From positions 2,046,001 to 2,110,000 of the forward strand of contig NZ_JAKUKA010000001.1 in assembly GCF_023156195.1 (NCBI RefSeq): a stretch of 64,000 nucleotides of DNA, given 5' to 3'. The notes under the pieces are model-generated. The model was not told the DNA's origin, ran no database searches, and worked only from the letters and a program-made list of their open reading frames with translations. Position 1 is the first letter of the stretch. Every line of letters starts with the position of its first letter. Source of the stretch: Chitinophaga sedimenti. GTDB taxonomy: Bacteria > Bacteroidota > Bacteroidia > Chitinophagales > Chitinophagaceae. Shown in pieces: positions 34,841 to 47,084 of this stretch. The position numbers and the translations under genes were made by a program.

Positions 34841-37597
34841 ATGACTATTACAAAGCAACGCGCATTGTTAGGACTGGCTGCCTGTTTGCAGGTGCTGCCA
34901 GCCTTTGCCGCCAACACCCCGGCCGATACCACATCGAACCCGGTACGGTTGTGGAACCGGACCATCCCCGCTACAGCAAACATCGCCAGCGTAGCCACCG
35001 GGTATAATGAAGACTTCCGTACCACACCGGTAGCCGATATTACCAATATTACCGCGGGCCGCCTGGCCGGACTGTACACCGTACAAAACTCCGGCCGCGC
35101 CGGTAACGACGCGTCCTCCTTTCAACTGCGTGGCAGAACACCAATGCTGGTGATCGATGGCGTCATCAGGAGCTTTACAAGTTTTAATCCTGCGGATGTG
35201 GAAAGTATCACTGTACTCAAAGATGCCCCTGGCTACCGCGATGTACGGAATGCGCGCCTCCAATGGCGTAGTGCTGGTAACCACGCGCGACCGCGGACCA
35301 CGTGAGTTTGAGATCAATGCTTCTGCTCAATACGCTGTAACGGAGCAATTGAACACCCCGAAATTCGTGAACGCTTACGATTACGCCACGTTATACAACG
35401 AGGCTCAGCACAACGGCAATCCCACCGCTACACCACGCTTCTCCGCCGCGCAACTGCAGGCCTGGAAAGACCACACCAACGACGCCTATCTTGCGCCCGA
35501 TGTAAACTGGTATAACACCGTGTACAAACCGCAAAGCAGCCAGCAACGCTACAGCCTGGACATTGCCGGCAACGCGAAAAGTTATCGTTACTACGCATCA
35601 CTGGAACACTTCGGGCAGGACGGGAACTTCATCACCTCCGGCAAAAATTCTTATAATACCAATAACGATTACAAGCGGTATAACATCCGCACCAATGCAG
35701 AAATCGACTTTAATGAAAGCATTCGTTTAGGGCTCAACGTATTCGGTTCTATGGAAAATGCCACGGAACCAGGTCGTACCGCCAGCACCATCCTGAACGA
35801 AATTTATGCCACCTCCCCGGTATCATTCCCCGTGTTTAACAAAAATGGTTCGTACGGCGGCAGCTCCGTTTTTACGGCCAATCCCCACGCATCTGCTGTT
35901 AACTCCGGCTATCAGCAGACCAACCAGCGTACCGTGGCGGCAGACCTCAGCCTGCACCTGAAGCTCGATAAGCTGGTAAAAGGTATGTGGGTAAAAGGAA
36001 TGGTATCCATGAATAACTGGTATACCGAAAACATCAACCGTTCCAAAACCTATGCGGTGTACCAGCTGACGGATACCGCCAATACGAAATACACGAAAGT
36101 AGGTACAGAAGGGCTGGTAACGGAAGGTACCACCACCGTACCATCGCAACTCCGGCAAAGTTATTACAACGTATTACTCGGATATGATAAGCAGTGGCAA
36201 AAGCACGCACTGTCTTTACTCGGCACCTACAACCTCGATAATTCCATTGCGTCGTTTACACAACTGGCGCAGGTGTACAAACACTTCGGGCTTACGGCTA
36301 CCTACGACTGGAACAAAACCTACCTCTTCGAAGCCGGCATGACCTACGGCAGCCTGAACCGCTATGCACCCAGCCAACGTTGGGGATACCTGCCTTCTTT
36401 AGGCGCCGGCTGGATAATCAGCAACGAATCGTTCTATCACCTTCCGGCAGTAAGCTACCTGAAACTGCGGGCCAGCGCGGGACAAACAGCATGGGCCGAC
36501 CCTTCCAACTACTTCCTGTACATGCAGAACTATGTGATCGGCAGCACCGGCTACAATGTGGGCGAAACAGCAGCAGGCGTATCCGGCGCATTGGAATCGG
36601 GTATCGCGAATACCGATATCACCTGGGAAAAAGCCTGGAAATACAATATAGGCCTGGATGCAGGATTGCTCAACAACGAACTGACCCTGAGCGTTGACTA
36701 CTATCGTAATCGTTTTTACGACGTACTGCAACAACCACAGCGCGTATCCGGTATATTCGGCCAAACCTATCCGCTGGAAAACCTGCGGGAGATCCGCTAC
36801 GCCGGTGTGGAAGCGAGTGTGGCATACGACCATACCACCAGCAGCAAATTGCGTTACTTCTTAAGAGGCAATATCGCGTTTTCGGGCAGCAGGCTACTCG
36901 CTGCAGATGAACCCGATTATCCGCACCCCTGGTTATACAGGACCGGCTCAGCGACCAGCCAGCAGTTTGGTTACGTAGCCAAGGGTTTTTATACGCAGGA
37001 AGACATTGCAGCCGGCATCCCCGGCTGGCAGGGCTACGCACCGGTGCCGGGCGATATCAGGTACGAAGACCTCAACAAAGACGGGGTGATCAACGCACTT
37101 GACATCCGCGCGATCGGCACCAACAAACCACTGGTTTTCTACGGCCTGAATGGCGGGTTCAGCTACAAAGGTTTCGATGTAACCATTTTGCTGCAGGGCG
37201 CTGCAAACCGCAAGATCGTTTTATCACCTTCAACGATGGCGGCCTTCAATAACAGTTACGGCAACGTACAGGAGTTCCACAAAAACCGCTGGACGGCCGC
37301 CACCGCCGAAAGCGCGAATTACCCGCGGCTGACCATCGGTTCCAACGTCAACAACGATGTGGCTTCTTCCTTCTGGTTACGTTCGGGCAACTACCTGCGA
37401 CTGAAGAACGCGGAGATCGGGTACACACTAAAGGCCGGCTTCCTGCAACGCGCCAAAATACAGCAGCTGCGATTCTTTGCGAACGGCTACAACCTGCTTA
37501 CGTTTAAAGCGATGGAGGAAGACTGGACCCCGAATCGGCATTGAACGTTTTCCGCAACCAGCGGATCATCAACGCCGGCCTATCTCTTAAACTGTAA
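34841..37597 (+). CDS. SusC-like TonB-dependent receptor, short form without N-terminal domain (two frameshifts)
   Basis: About 919 residues. After the signal (RALLGLAACLQVLPAFAAN) the protein goes almost directly to the plug (ITAGRLAGLYTVQNSGRAGN, FQLRGRTPMLVIDGV, DVESITVLKDAP). The carboxypeptidase-D-like domain usual in SusC is absent, so this is a plug-and-barrel-only form. A shift near 35232 (C4 to C5) restores KDAPLATAMYGMRASNGVV. A second near 37535 (one G) restores DWTPESALNVFRNQRIINAG, with stop at 37597. It imports ligands captured by the SusD protein 16 bp downstream. It is the first of two SusC genes in the operon. Confidence 0.88.
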
Positions 37598-37613
37598 CTG
37601 AAAAAATTTCCAC

Positions 37614-39242
37614 ATGATCAGACAAACCTTCATATACGGCCTGCTGGCCACTGCGCTGATAAGCTGCCAGAAAAACCTGGTAGAAAAGGAGCCGCTGGAA
37701 AATGCGAACGAAGAACTCGTTTTCGACCGGCTGGATTCACTCGGGGTATACGCAGAGCAATTTCTCTATAACACTTACACCCATCTGCCCAAAGGTTATA
37801 ACCGCGTTTCCGGCAACATCCTCGGATGCAGGTACCGACGATGCGTTGCCCAATGCCGCCAACGACGTGGTACAATACTTCTCCACCAGCCAGTGGACGC
37901 CCTTCAATCTCCCGGATAACAACTGGAATGACTTGTACAGCGGCATCCGTAAAGCCAACATCTTCCTTTCCAAAATCGACCGCGTACCGCTGAAAACACC
38001 CGGTCTTATGGACCAGTGGAAGGCAGAAGCCCGCGTGATCCGCGCGATGTGTTACTTCGAGCTCACCAAACGCTGGGGCGGCGTGCCGCTCATAGGCGAC
38101 AAGGTATTCGAACGCACGGAGCAGATCAACCTTGGTCAATCGCACTATGACACTTGTGTAAACTACATTGTAAAGGAACTGAATGCCGCCACACCTGCCC
38201 TGCCGCCCAGCTACGCTACTGCGTACTATGGCCGTATCACACGCGGCGCTGCGATGGCTTTAAAGGCCCGAGTATTCCTGTATGCGGCCAGCCCGCTTAA
38301 TAACCCGGACAACCTTCGCGCAAAGTGGGATTCCGCCGCCAATGCCGCCAAAGCAGTCATGGATACGAAAACATATGCGCTCACCGCTAACTTTAACGAT
38401 GTGTTCGTCGTGCGCAAAAACACGGAGCTTATTCTCGGGTACATGTCTGCCCCCAACAGCACGGTGGAAGCCAACAACGGCCCGGTAGGCACACCACGGG
38501 GCGATAAGGGCAAAACCAATCCCACGCAGGAACTGGTAGATGAATTTGAAATGGTGACCGGTAAAATGATCAATGAAGCCGGTTCGGGTTACGATCCGAA
38601 TAATCCATATGCGAACCGCGATCCGCGTTTAGCCGCCACTGTTTTCTACAACGGCATGAGCTGGTTAAGCCGCACGATCCAAACGTATGATGGCGGCATT
38701 GACCGTCCGGCCGGTTATGGCAATACCAATACCGGCGAAACGCGCACCGGTTATTACATGCGCAAGTTCCCGGGCACCGGAGGCGGCAGCAGCAGTTATG
38801 CGAATGCCGAGCACAACTTCCCCATCATCCGGTACGCAGCAATCTTACTGGACTATGCAGAGGCGAAAAACGAGAGCGATGGCCCCGTAGCGGAGGTATA
38901 TGCCGCCATAGAACTCGTAAGGCAACGCGCTAAACTCAATCCTTATAAATTACCCTTGGGTCTCACGAAAGACCAGATGCGCACGCGCATTCGTCATGAA
39001 AGACGCGTGGAGCTGGCTTTGAAGAGCACCGCCACTGGGATATCCGTCGCTGGAAGATCGCGGAGAACGTGTTAAATGGCACGCTGCACGGCATGCAGAT
39101 CAAGACCAATGGTACCGGCTTCACGTATACGGTAGTGCCTGCGCAGGTCGTAACGTTTAACGCCGGCCGCATGTACCGGTATCCCTTCCCTTACGCGGAA
39201 GTGATCTCCAACAAAAGCATCATCCAAAACACTAACTGGTAA
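37614..39242 (+). CDS. RagB/SusD family lipoprotein (two frameshifts)
   Basis: About 542 residues. Lipobox in GLLATALISCQK. The SusD scaffold is clear: NLPDNNWNDLYSGIRKANIF, EARVIRAMCYFELTKRWGGV, ALKARVFLYAASPLNN, and FPIIRYAAILLDYAEAKNES. The frame breaks near 37830, where removing one G gives NILDAGTDDALPNAAND, and near 39030, where adding one T gives ELAFEEHRHWDIRRWK, the conserved late motif. The stop TAA (39240-39242) directly abuts the next SusC start ATG. Surface ligand-binding lid for the preceding SusC. Confidence 0.88.
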
Positions 39243-42200
39243 ATGAATCATACCATGAGAAATATTTTATTTGGACTCTGCTGCCTGCTATTCCTGCTGG
39301 CAACACTGCCCGCCGCCGCGCAAACGGAGACCATCATCAGGGGCAGCGTTACCGACGGCAAACAGCCCCTCCCCGGCGTTACCGTGGTGGAGAAAGGCAT
39401 ACCAACCAACGGGGCGACTACCGACGAAAAAGGCAGCTTTACACTCAAACTGCGGGGCACTTCTCAAACACTGACGGTGAGTTTTCTCGGCTACCTGAAA
39501 CAGGAGGTATCTGTAGCCGGCAAAAGCGCCGTTAATATTACCCTGAAAGAAGATTACGCGGGACTGGAAGAAGTGGTGATCATTGGCTTCGGCGAGAAAC
39601 CCAAGATTACCAACACCGGCGCGGTGAGCGCTATTACCGGCGTGGAACTGCGACAAAGCCCTTCCGCCAGCCTGCAGAACTCCCTCGCAGGCCGCCTGCC
39701 CGGTTTGTTCTCACAGCAGCGCAGCGGTCAGCCGGGAAGAGACGGCGCCTCCTTCCAGATACGTGGTATCAGCTCGTATACGAACGATAACAACCCGCTG
39801 ATCATCGTGGATGATATCGAATTTACGTATAGCCAGGTCGCACAACTCGACCCGAATGAAGTGGAAAGTGTATCTATTCTCAAAGATGCCTCGACCACCG
39901 CGGTATACGGTATCCGCGGCGCAAACGGTGTGCTGGTCATTAAAACCCGCCGCGGTAAATCGGGTAAACCACAGCTGACAGTGCGTAATGAAACGGGGAT
40001 ACAAACACCTACCCGTCGCCCTGATATGAACGACGGGTATACCACCCTGCGCCTGTTGCAGGAGTATGAAACAACGCGCGGGCTTGATCCTACCGTCACC
40101 TACCCTACCTACTTCGCCGGCAACAACCTCGAATATTACAAGAATAATTCCGACCCGTACTATCATCCCAATGTTGACTGGTGGAATACGCTCATGCGCG
40201 ATTACAGTTTGCAGGAACGGGTAAACTTCGATATTGCCGGCGGTTCCGACCTTATCAAATACTTTGTTTCCCTGGGTTATATCACACAGGGCGGTATTTA
40301 TAAAGATTTTTCGAAAGACCAGGGTTATAACGGCAACTACTTTTACAACCGTTACAACTTCCGTTCAAACATTGATATTGATCCTACGAAAGATCTGCAC
40401 ATCCGCCTCGACCTGTCCGGTCGCTTCGGGGTTACGAACGAGCCGAATGATAAGTCGTGGAACGGCGGCGGTACTACGTTTCAGTATCTGTGGAATGGAG
40501 AGCTGAGCTCCTTCGGTTACCCGGTATACAACGAAAACGGTACCCTGGCCAGCAGTTCCGGCTCAGGCACCAAACCGAACCCGGTGGCTAACCTGATGTA
40601 CAGCGGTTACCAGCGCACCTTCGATAACAACTTTAATCTCGTGGCCTCCGCCAAACAAAAGCTGGACATGATCACGAAGGGCCTATCGGTGAGCGGACTC
40701 GTATCGCTGGCGAGCGATTACAACTTCTTAACTACACTGACGCGCAGCAGTTCAGAAATACTCGTGTACTTCTGGGATGCACCGAGCAACAGTTACAAAC
40801 CGGTGACCAACAACCTGTACCGCATGGGTAAACTAAGCCGCGGCGGCGGTTTCCGGAACTCCGAGCGGCGTTTGAATATACAGGCGGCATTGAACTACCA
40901 GCGTAGCTTTGGACCGCACAATGTATCAGCAATGCTGATGCTGAACCAGAATACCAATACCAAAAACGGCTGGGATGGCTCCTCCAGCGTGATTTCCGGG
41001 GTACCGAACAACTTCCGTGGCTTTACAAGCCGTTTGAGTTACGACTACCGGCAAAAGTACCTGATGGACATTAACCTCGGTTATAATGGCTCCGACAGGT
41101 TTATCAGCAGTAAAAAATATGGCTTGTTCCCTGCCGTAAGCGCGGGTTGGAACATCAGTGAGGAAAAGTTCTTTAAAGAAAAGGTATTATGGGCAGATGC
41201 CTTAAAAATACGCGCTTCTTACGGCCTGGTGGGCAGCGATAATATCGGCGCCTACAAATATTTGTACGAGCAGGTATACAACAGCGGTCAAACCGGCTAC
41301 AACTTCGGCGAAACGCCCACAGCAGTCACCGGCATCACGGAAGGTGCGCTGGGCAACAACACCGTAACCTGGGAGAAAGAAAGAAAAGCGGATATCGGTA
41401 TCGATGCGAAGTTCTTTAAAGGTAAGCTGGGTGTAACGGTCGATTACTTCGATCACTATCGTTACGATATTCTCACCACCCGCGCCACCATTTCAGAAAT
41501 ATTCGGGGTGGGCCTGCCGCCCGTAAACCTTGGCCGCGTATCGAACAAAGGATACGAGCTGGAGATGAATTACAACGGGGCCTTCAAGGCCATCCGCTAC
41601 TTTGTTCGCGGCAATGTCAGTTACGCGAAAAACAAAGTAATCTACCGCGATGAACCCGTGCAGAAATATTCCTGGCTGGCGTTAACGGGTAAGTCTATCG
41701 GTCAGCAGTTCGGATATAAAGCCATCGGTTTTTACAAGGACATTGAAGATATCTACAATTCCCCAACCCTTACCACCGCCGTACCGCTTAAAAACCTGTT
41801 CCCCGGCGCTATCAAGCTGGCCGACCTGAACAAAGACGGCATCGTGGACCAGAACGACATGGGCGCGATGGGCGCTAACCAGCCTACCTATACAGCGGGA
41901 CTGAGTTTGGGCATCTCCTGGAAAGGAATCGATGTAAGTACTTTATTCCAGGGCGCATTTGATTATGTGATCAACATGAGCCGCGGCTCTATTGCATATG
42001 CAAGACCGGAGCGTGTATCGGTACCGTACAATCTCGGTCGCTGGACTCCCGGCGCCACCGACGTGGTTTACCCTTCGCTGGCGGGCGGTACGACCAACGG
42101 TCAAACCTCCACTTACTGGTACCGCAGCGGCGATTACATCCGCTGGAAAAACTTCGAGGTGGGTTATGCCATTCCCGCTTCCAGGTTGAAGCGCTTCGGC

Positions 42201-42356
42201 TTACGCGACGCCCGCGTATATGCAAACGGGTATAACATGGGCCTCGCCTACACCGCGCTGCCGGTATTCATAGATCCTGAATCTGCGGTAAGCGCCTCCG
42301 CCGGTGAATACCCGCAGCAGAAAGTATTTAACCTGGGCATCCAGGTGGGGCTGTAA
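39243..42356 (+). CDS. SusC/RagA TonB-dependent receptor, full-length
   Basis: 1037 residues, intact. Signal (MRNILFGLCCLLFLLATLPA), carboxypeptidase-D-like domain (IIRGSVTDGKQPLPGVTVVE), TonB-box region LEEVVIIGFGEKPKITNTGA, plug (FQIRGISSYTNDNNPLIIVD, KDASTTAVYGIRGANGVLV), and a barrel ending KVFNLGIQVGL. No STN domain, so it is not linked to an ECF sigma/FecR pair. Second SusC of the operon; its SusD partner follows after 31 bp. Nothing in the sequence fixes the substrate; the neighbouring MG2-like exported protein and absence of glycosidases within this operon leave peptides as well as glycans possible. Confidence 0.93.
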   Translation: MNHTMRNILFGLCCLLFLLATLPAAAQTETIIRGSVTDGKQPLPGVTVVEKGIPTNGATTDEKGSFTLKLRGTSQTLTVSFLGYLKQEVSVAGKSAVNITLKEDYAGLEEVVIIGFGEKPKITNTGAVSAITGVELRQSPSASLQNSLAGRLPGLFSQQRSGQPGRDGASFQIRGISSYTNDNNPLIIVDDIEFTYSQVAQLDPNEVESVSILKDASTTAVYGIRGANGVLVIKTRRGKSGKPQLTVRNETGIQTPTRRPDMNDGYTTLRLLQEYETTRGLDPTVTYPTYFAGNNLEYYKNNSDPYYHPNVDWWNTLMRDYSLQERVNFDIAGGSDLIKYFVSLGYITQGGIYKDFSKDQGYNGNYFYNRYNFRSNIDIDPTKDLHIRLDLSGRFGVTNEPNDKSWNGGGTTFQYLWNGELSSFGYPVYNENGTLASSSGSGTKPNPVANLMYSGYQRTFDNNFNLVASAKQKLDMITKGLSVSGLVSLASDYNFLTTLTRSSSEILVYFWDAPSNSYKPVTNNLYRMGKLSRGGGFRNSERRLNIQAALNYQRSFGPHNVSAMLMLNQNTNTKNGWDGSSSVISGVPNNFRGFTSRLSYDYRQKYLMDINLGYNGSDRFISSKKYGLFPAVSAGWNISEEKFFKEKVLWADALKIRASYGLVGSDNIGAYKYLYEQVYNSGQTGYNFGETPTAVTGITEGALGNNTVTWEKERKADIGIDAKFFKGKLGVTVDYFDHYRYDILTTRATISEIFGVGLPPVNLGRVSNKGYELEMNYNGAFKAIRYFVRGNVSYAKNKVIYRDEPVQKYSWLALTGKSIGQQFGYKAIGFYKDIEDIYNSPTLTTAVPLKNLFPGAIKLADLNKDGIVDQNDMGAMGANQPTYTAGLSLGISWKGIDVSTLFQGAFDYVINMSRGSIAYARPERVSVPYNLGRWTPGATDVVYPSLAGGTTNGQTSTYWYRSGDYIRWKNFEVGYAIPASRLKRFGLRDARVYANGYNMGLAYTALPVFIDPESAVSASAGEYPQQKVFNLGIQVGL

Positions 42357-42387
42357 TTACATTTAACTCATTGCTTAAACACAGTAT

Positions 42388-44143
42388 ATGATCAAAACTG
42401 CTTTTCCGATCATCGCCTTTGCCGCGCTGCTGCTTTCGTCCTGCGCCAAAAAGATTTCCTGGATTCCAGGCAGACAGAAAGCCTGACCGAAGACATCGTG
42501 TTTTCGGACAGCGCGCAAACCATGCAGTTCCTGAATAACTCGTATGCCTTTACGGGCCAGGACCTCGTACATTACCGCTACAACTACATCACGTCCGGCG
42601 TGGGCAACGACCTCGCATGCATGGAAGATTTAACCACGCACTCCGTATCATTTTACAGCGATCCGCAGGCATCGTTCATTACCGCGGCATCCACCACTAA
42701 AAATCATCATAGTAAAAACTACTACGGCGTGTTTTATAAAAGGATCCGCGCCCTTAATCTCTTCATGAGAAAGGTAAAGGATGCCCCGCTGACGGAAGGC
42801 ACCAAAATCAAAACGGCGGCCGAGGCGCGCTTCCTGCGTGCGTTCTACTATGCACAACTGGTACGTTACTGGGGCGGTGTAAAGATCGTGGGCGACACGC
42901 TGTACAACATCACCGACGATGTAAAAGTGGTCCGCAATACGTTTAAGGAATGTATCGACTATATCGCGGAAGAATGCGATAAGGCTATGTTAGACCTCCC
43001 GAATGCTTCAGAACAACTGCCTTCAGAATACGGGCATATCACCAAAGGGATGTGTGCGGCGTTAAAAGCGCGTATGCTGCTGCATGCGGCCAGTCCACTA
43101 TACAATGGCAACCCGATTGTTACCAGCGGCGCGCTGGCCCCGCTGGTTGCGTACTCCACCACCTACGACGCCAACCTGTGGAAGAAGGCGGCCGATGCCT
43201 GCAAAGCGGTGATGGACATGAACCAGTACAGTCTTTATGAAGATAATGTGACCCGCCCCGGCCACGGCTTCTGGAAGGTATTTCTTATTCGCAAGAACAG
43301 CGAGTACATCTATCCCTATATGATCGCGAATAATACCTTCTTCGAAACGTATCGTTTCCCGGTATCGCGCAACGCCGCGGGTGGTTACAGCAATCCATCG
43401 CAGAACCTGGTGGAAGCCTTTGGCATGGCCAATGGTAAATCCATCGCCGATCCTGCCTCGGGGTACAATGCCGCGAAGCCTTACGAGGGACGCGATCCGC
43501 GTTTTTATTATTCCATCATTTATAATGGCTCACTGGTATATTCCAGCAGCACTAAAAAGATGGAGCCGGTAGATATCTATAAAACTGCTTCCACCGGGGT
43601 GCTGACGTACGACGGTGTACAGAGCTACCGCACCAAAACGGGCTACTATGCCCGTAAAATGGCCAATGACTCCACTGGTACATCCGCCAGTCAGCAGCGT
43701 GTACTGCCCATTATCCGCTACGCGGAAATGATATTAGGCTACGCGGAAGCACTGAACGAATTCAGCGGCCCCACATCGGACGTGTACAACCACGTGATCG
43801 CGATCCGTCGCAGGGCGGGTATTCAGCCGGGGCTGATAATTTGTACGGCCTCAAAGCCGGTATGAGCAAGGAAGAAATGCGTACGGTCATCCGTAATGAG
43901 TTCGAGGTGGAATTTGCATACGAAGGCCACTGGTACTACGACACCCGCCGGTGGCGCACCGCCGAGGTAACGGAGAATGTGCCCATCCGCGGTATGATGA
44001 TCCTCAAACAGAACGACGGCAGCTTTACTTATACCAACGTAACGGCGCTGAACGCAGTGTTTAAGGAAAAGATGTATTTCTGCCCGTTTACGGAAGATGA
44101 GGTAAATAAGAGCAGTACCCTCATCCAGAACCCGGGCTGGTAA
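42388..44143 (+). CDS. RagB/SusD family lipoprotein (two frameshifts)
   Basis: About 585 residues from the ATG at 42388. Signal and lipobox: IAFAALLLSSCAKK. An A5-to-A6 repair near 42455 restores CAKKDFLDSRQTESLTEDIV, the usual SusD start. Conserved parts: EARFLRAFYYAQLVRYWGGV, ALKARMLLHAASPLYNG, and RVLPIIRYAEMILGYAEALN. A shift near 43835 (G4 to G5) restores IQPGADNLYGLKAGMSKEE, followed by FEVEFAYEGHWYYDTRRWR and ending STLIQNPGW. Partner of the SusC gene at 39243. A terminator 28 bp downstream ends the operon. Confidence 0.88.
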
Positions 44144-44170
44144 TATTTTTGTTGATCTATGTTCAGAAAG

Positions 44171-44196
44171 GCCGTGGCATTTGCTACGGCTTTTTT
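44171..44196 (+). terminator. Rho-independent terminator of the double SusCD operon
   Basis: GCCGTGGCA pairs with TGCTACGGC (one G.U) around a two-base loop, followed by six T. It sits between susD and the MG2-like gene. Confidence 0.8.
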
Positions 44197-44209
44197 ATAT
44201 CTTGTTTCG

Positions 44210-46600
44210 ATGAAAACCCACGTTCTCGCGTTTTTATATTGATGTTATGCGGACAGGCGGCCTCCGGGCAACGGTCCTCGCCCGTTATCGACAGCATGGT
44301 GGTAAGTTTCGGCGAAAAGAGCCAGGTGCGCGGTTTACCTGCGGTCTACCTGCACCTCGACAAAACCATCTACGTACGCAATGAACACATCTGGTTTACG
44401 GCCTATCTCCTCAACGGCTCGCCTGAAACCGAACAAACGCTGTACGTGGCCCTCACCGATCCCATGAAAAAGGAAGTGTTGGTACAATCGCGTTTCGTGA
44501 TGAGTAAATACATGGGACAGGGCTACCTGATGGTGCCCGACAGTTTGGAAAGCGGGGAATACCGGTTAGTGGCCTATACGAGCAGTTACCTTAAAAGTCA
44601 GCAACAGGAGGTATTTCAGCAGGCGATCAGCATCCGCGCGCCGGACAAAAGCCGGATCATCGTGAATGATTTAAGCGGTCCGGTACAAACAGGGCAACCG
44701 CTTTCGCTTAAATATAAAGTCACCAATTACGAACAAAAGCCTGCCGATAAAGAGCCGCTGATCTACCGGTTATACGACGGCAACCACCTGCTCGATTCCG
44801 GCCGCAAGCAAACGGACATATGGGGTGAAGTGCAGCTGAAACTGCCACCGGCACCGGATAGTACCCGGGAGCTGGTGATGGATATCAACACCAGTTACAA
44901 AAAAGAGCCACGCAACATCCGTATTCCCCTGCAGGTACGGACACCGCTACGGGTACGCTGGTTTGCAGAAGGCGGCTCCATGGTGGCTTATCGCCGCAGC
45001 CGTATGGCATTTGAAATCTCCGAGAACGGCAGGGCCCTGTCGGCCCAGGGTGAATTACTCGCTGCCGGATTGCCCGTAGCGGCCTTCCGCTCTAACACGG
45101 CCGGCCGCGGCTGGCTCTATTTTGTACCCATGCCCGGCGTTGAATACAGCCTGAAGCTGCTCGACAGGAAAGAAGCGATACCCGTAACACTGCCGGATAT
45201 TCTCCCGGACGGCTACACGCTATCCGTCGAAAACGCCCTACCGGAAGATGCACTGGATGTTACGATTCACACCCCGGATAACGACAGCAGCTGCTTCGTA
45301 GCGCTGCATAATTATCACGATATCTACTTTTCCGGCGCTATCCTTCTACCGCGCCACCAGGCCCGTATTCGCCTGCCGATGCACGAGGTGCCACGGGGAC
45401 TGGTTACCCTCACCTTGTTTTCGGGCAGCGGTGAACCGGTGGCGGAAAGGGCGATCCTGGCGCATAACAGCCAGCGGTTGCAGGTGAACATCACCACTGA
45501 CTCGGCCCAGTATCACACCCGGTCTAAAGTAAAAGTGAAAGTAAAAGTAACCAACAGCAAAGGTGAGCCTGTACGGGGCATGCTATCGGCCGGGCTGGCA
45601 CTCGACAAACGCGTAGACACCTTCCGTTTCCGCGATATTGACCGCTATTATTACTTTGAACAACACCTCCCCTCACCCGCGATATTACCCGGCTTCCGGT
45701 TTTTCGACGATGAGCGGCAGCTGGAAGAATTGCTGCTCACCAAATGCTGGACGCGTTATCGTAAAGATGCGCCCCCTTACCACCATCTGTCATTTATGAA
45801 GAAGACCTCCACGGCCAGTTGCTGCTCAATCATAAGCCAGTAAAGAAACCAGGTGTGCTGCTGCTCATTGGTACCGGAAAGGCGGGCATGATCTCCACCG
45901 ACTCAAGCGGCAGGTTTACGATCCCTGTAGAACAGTTGCGCGCGCCGGCAGACAGCCGCATTGCCATCAGCGCTGTAGGCGGACAAAAACGTACCGAGTT
46001 ACAGGACTATACCGTGGAGCTGAACGATCCTCCGTACGATACGCTGAACCGCGCGCTCACAGGTATCTACATACCTTATCAACCTTTGCCGGAAGACATC
46101 TTATCGGCAGATGAAAAAATAAAAATGAAAACAATGCTGAAGGAGGTGGTGGTAAAATCGCGCAACGACGATCACTTCGGGGAATTCCGCAGCCAGAACT
46201 GTAATGACTGGGTGTGCCAATACAACATTCTCAATTGCAGCAACCACCCTTACGGCAGTAAACCGCAAAGTGGCGCCACCTATAATTACCGAGGCCAGCC
46301 GGTGGTGTACCGCGCCTGTAAAGAAGACAGCATTGCGGCTACCGGCTTCATGAAAAAGTGGACGGCATCTGGTACAGCAAGGAGTTTTACGTAGCCGATT
46401 ACAGCACCAACAACGCCCCCGACCCGGAAATGTTTACCACGGTGTACTGGAACCACGGAGCCATGATCCATGATAACGGGGAAGTGGAATTCAGTTTTTA
46501 TACCAACGACCTTACTGGCCGCTTTTGCTTTATCATAGAAGGGTTCACCGACCAGGGGCTCATGAGTGGGCGCGCCTGGTTCAAGGTAGCGAACGAATGA
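44210..46600 (+). CDS. Large exported MG2/carboxypeptidase-regulatory-like protein (three frameshifts)
   Basis: About 797 residues. A T5-to-T6 repair near 44235 gives the signal MKTHVLAFFILMLCGQAASG from the ATG at 44210. The N-terminal part has the alpha-2-macroglobulin MG2-like signature (VYLHLDKTIYVRNEHIWFTA, then VPDSLESGEYRLVAYTSSYL). Several beta-sandwich domains follow, then a late plug-like stretch TMLKEVVVKSR and a C-terminal beta domain. Further shifts near 45790 (T3 to T4) and 46355 (A5 to A6) restore HLSFYEEDLHGQLLLNHKPV and MKKVDGIWYSKEFYVADYST. This Bacteroidota family usually accompanies SusCD or TonB genes; its biochemical role is unknown. Separated from the SusCD operon by a terminator overlapping its leader. 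Confidence 0.8.
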
Positions 46601-47084
46601 CAAAGGCCCCGCCAGAAGGCGCGGCCACGTTGCGTCAGTGAATTTAATTCATTTGAGAGCACTAATAAATACATTGGCCTGCCTGAAAAGCGCCGGCCTT
46701 TCGATAGTTTGTAAGCGAAGATTAAAAAACTTACTTCAAGCGAATATTTAGATATAGGAAAAAATACACAATCCTTGAAAAACTGTATTCTAAGATCATG
46801 CCCCCACCCTGAAAGTTCAAGCGGATGAATGCCGGACGCCGATCTTTCAAAGATGCCGGGCACTAAAACCATTTTAATAAAACAAGGGGGAGCCGTGATG
46901 TAACAAACAAAACGGTCTAACCTTTAAGACCGTAGGTCAACATTGGATAAAAATAATTCGTTTATATGTGAGCATAGGTAACCTGATTGACTACCGTAAA
47001 AATATAGCAGTGGAATTGGTTTTCCAGCGCAAATTGGCAGCTGTTACCGTTTACTTTATAAACGCGTCGAAATGGAAATAGCTG
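46601..47084. other. 484-bp intergenic region between convergent transcription units
   Basis: Convergent 3' ends of the MG2-like gene (plus) and the LytTR operon (minus). It contains a GC-rich hairpin without a T tail just after 46600 (GGCCCCGCC / GGCGCGGCC, one mismatch) and a minus-strand terminator at 46912-46933. No convincing gene; a 124-codon minus-strand frame across 46498-46872 overlaps the MG2 gene and lacks protein character. Confidence 0.6.
46912..46933 (-). terminator. Probable terminator of the LytS/LytTR operon
   Basis: ACGGTCT pairs with AGACCGT around an 8-base loop. The minus strand continues TTTTGTTTGTT. It is about 150 bp beyond the regulator stop. Confidence 0.6.

Noticed and set aside
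46498..46872. 124-codon minus-strand frame
   Set aside because: Half of it lies antisense to the MG2-like gene, it has no family-like pattern, and the other half is AT-rich spacer.
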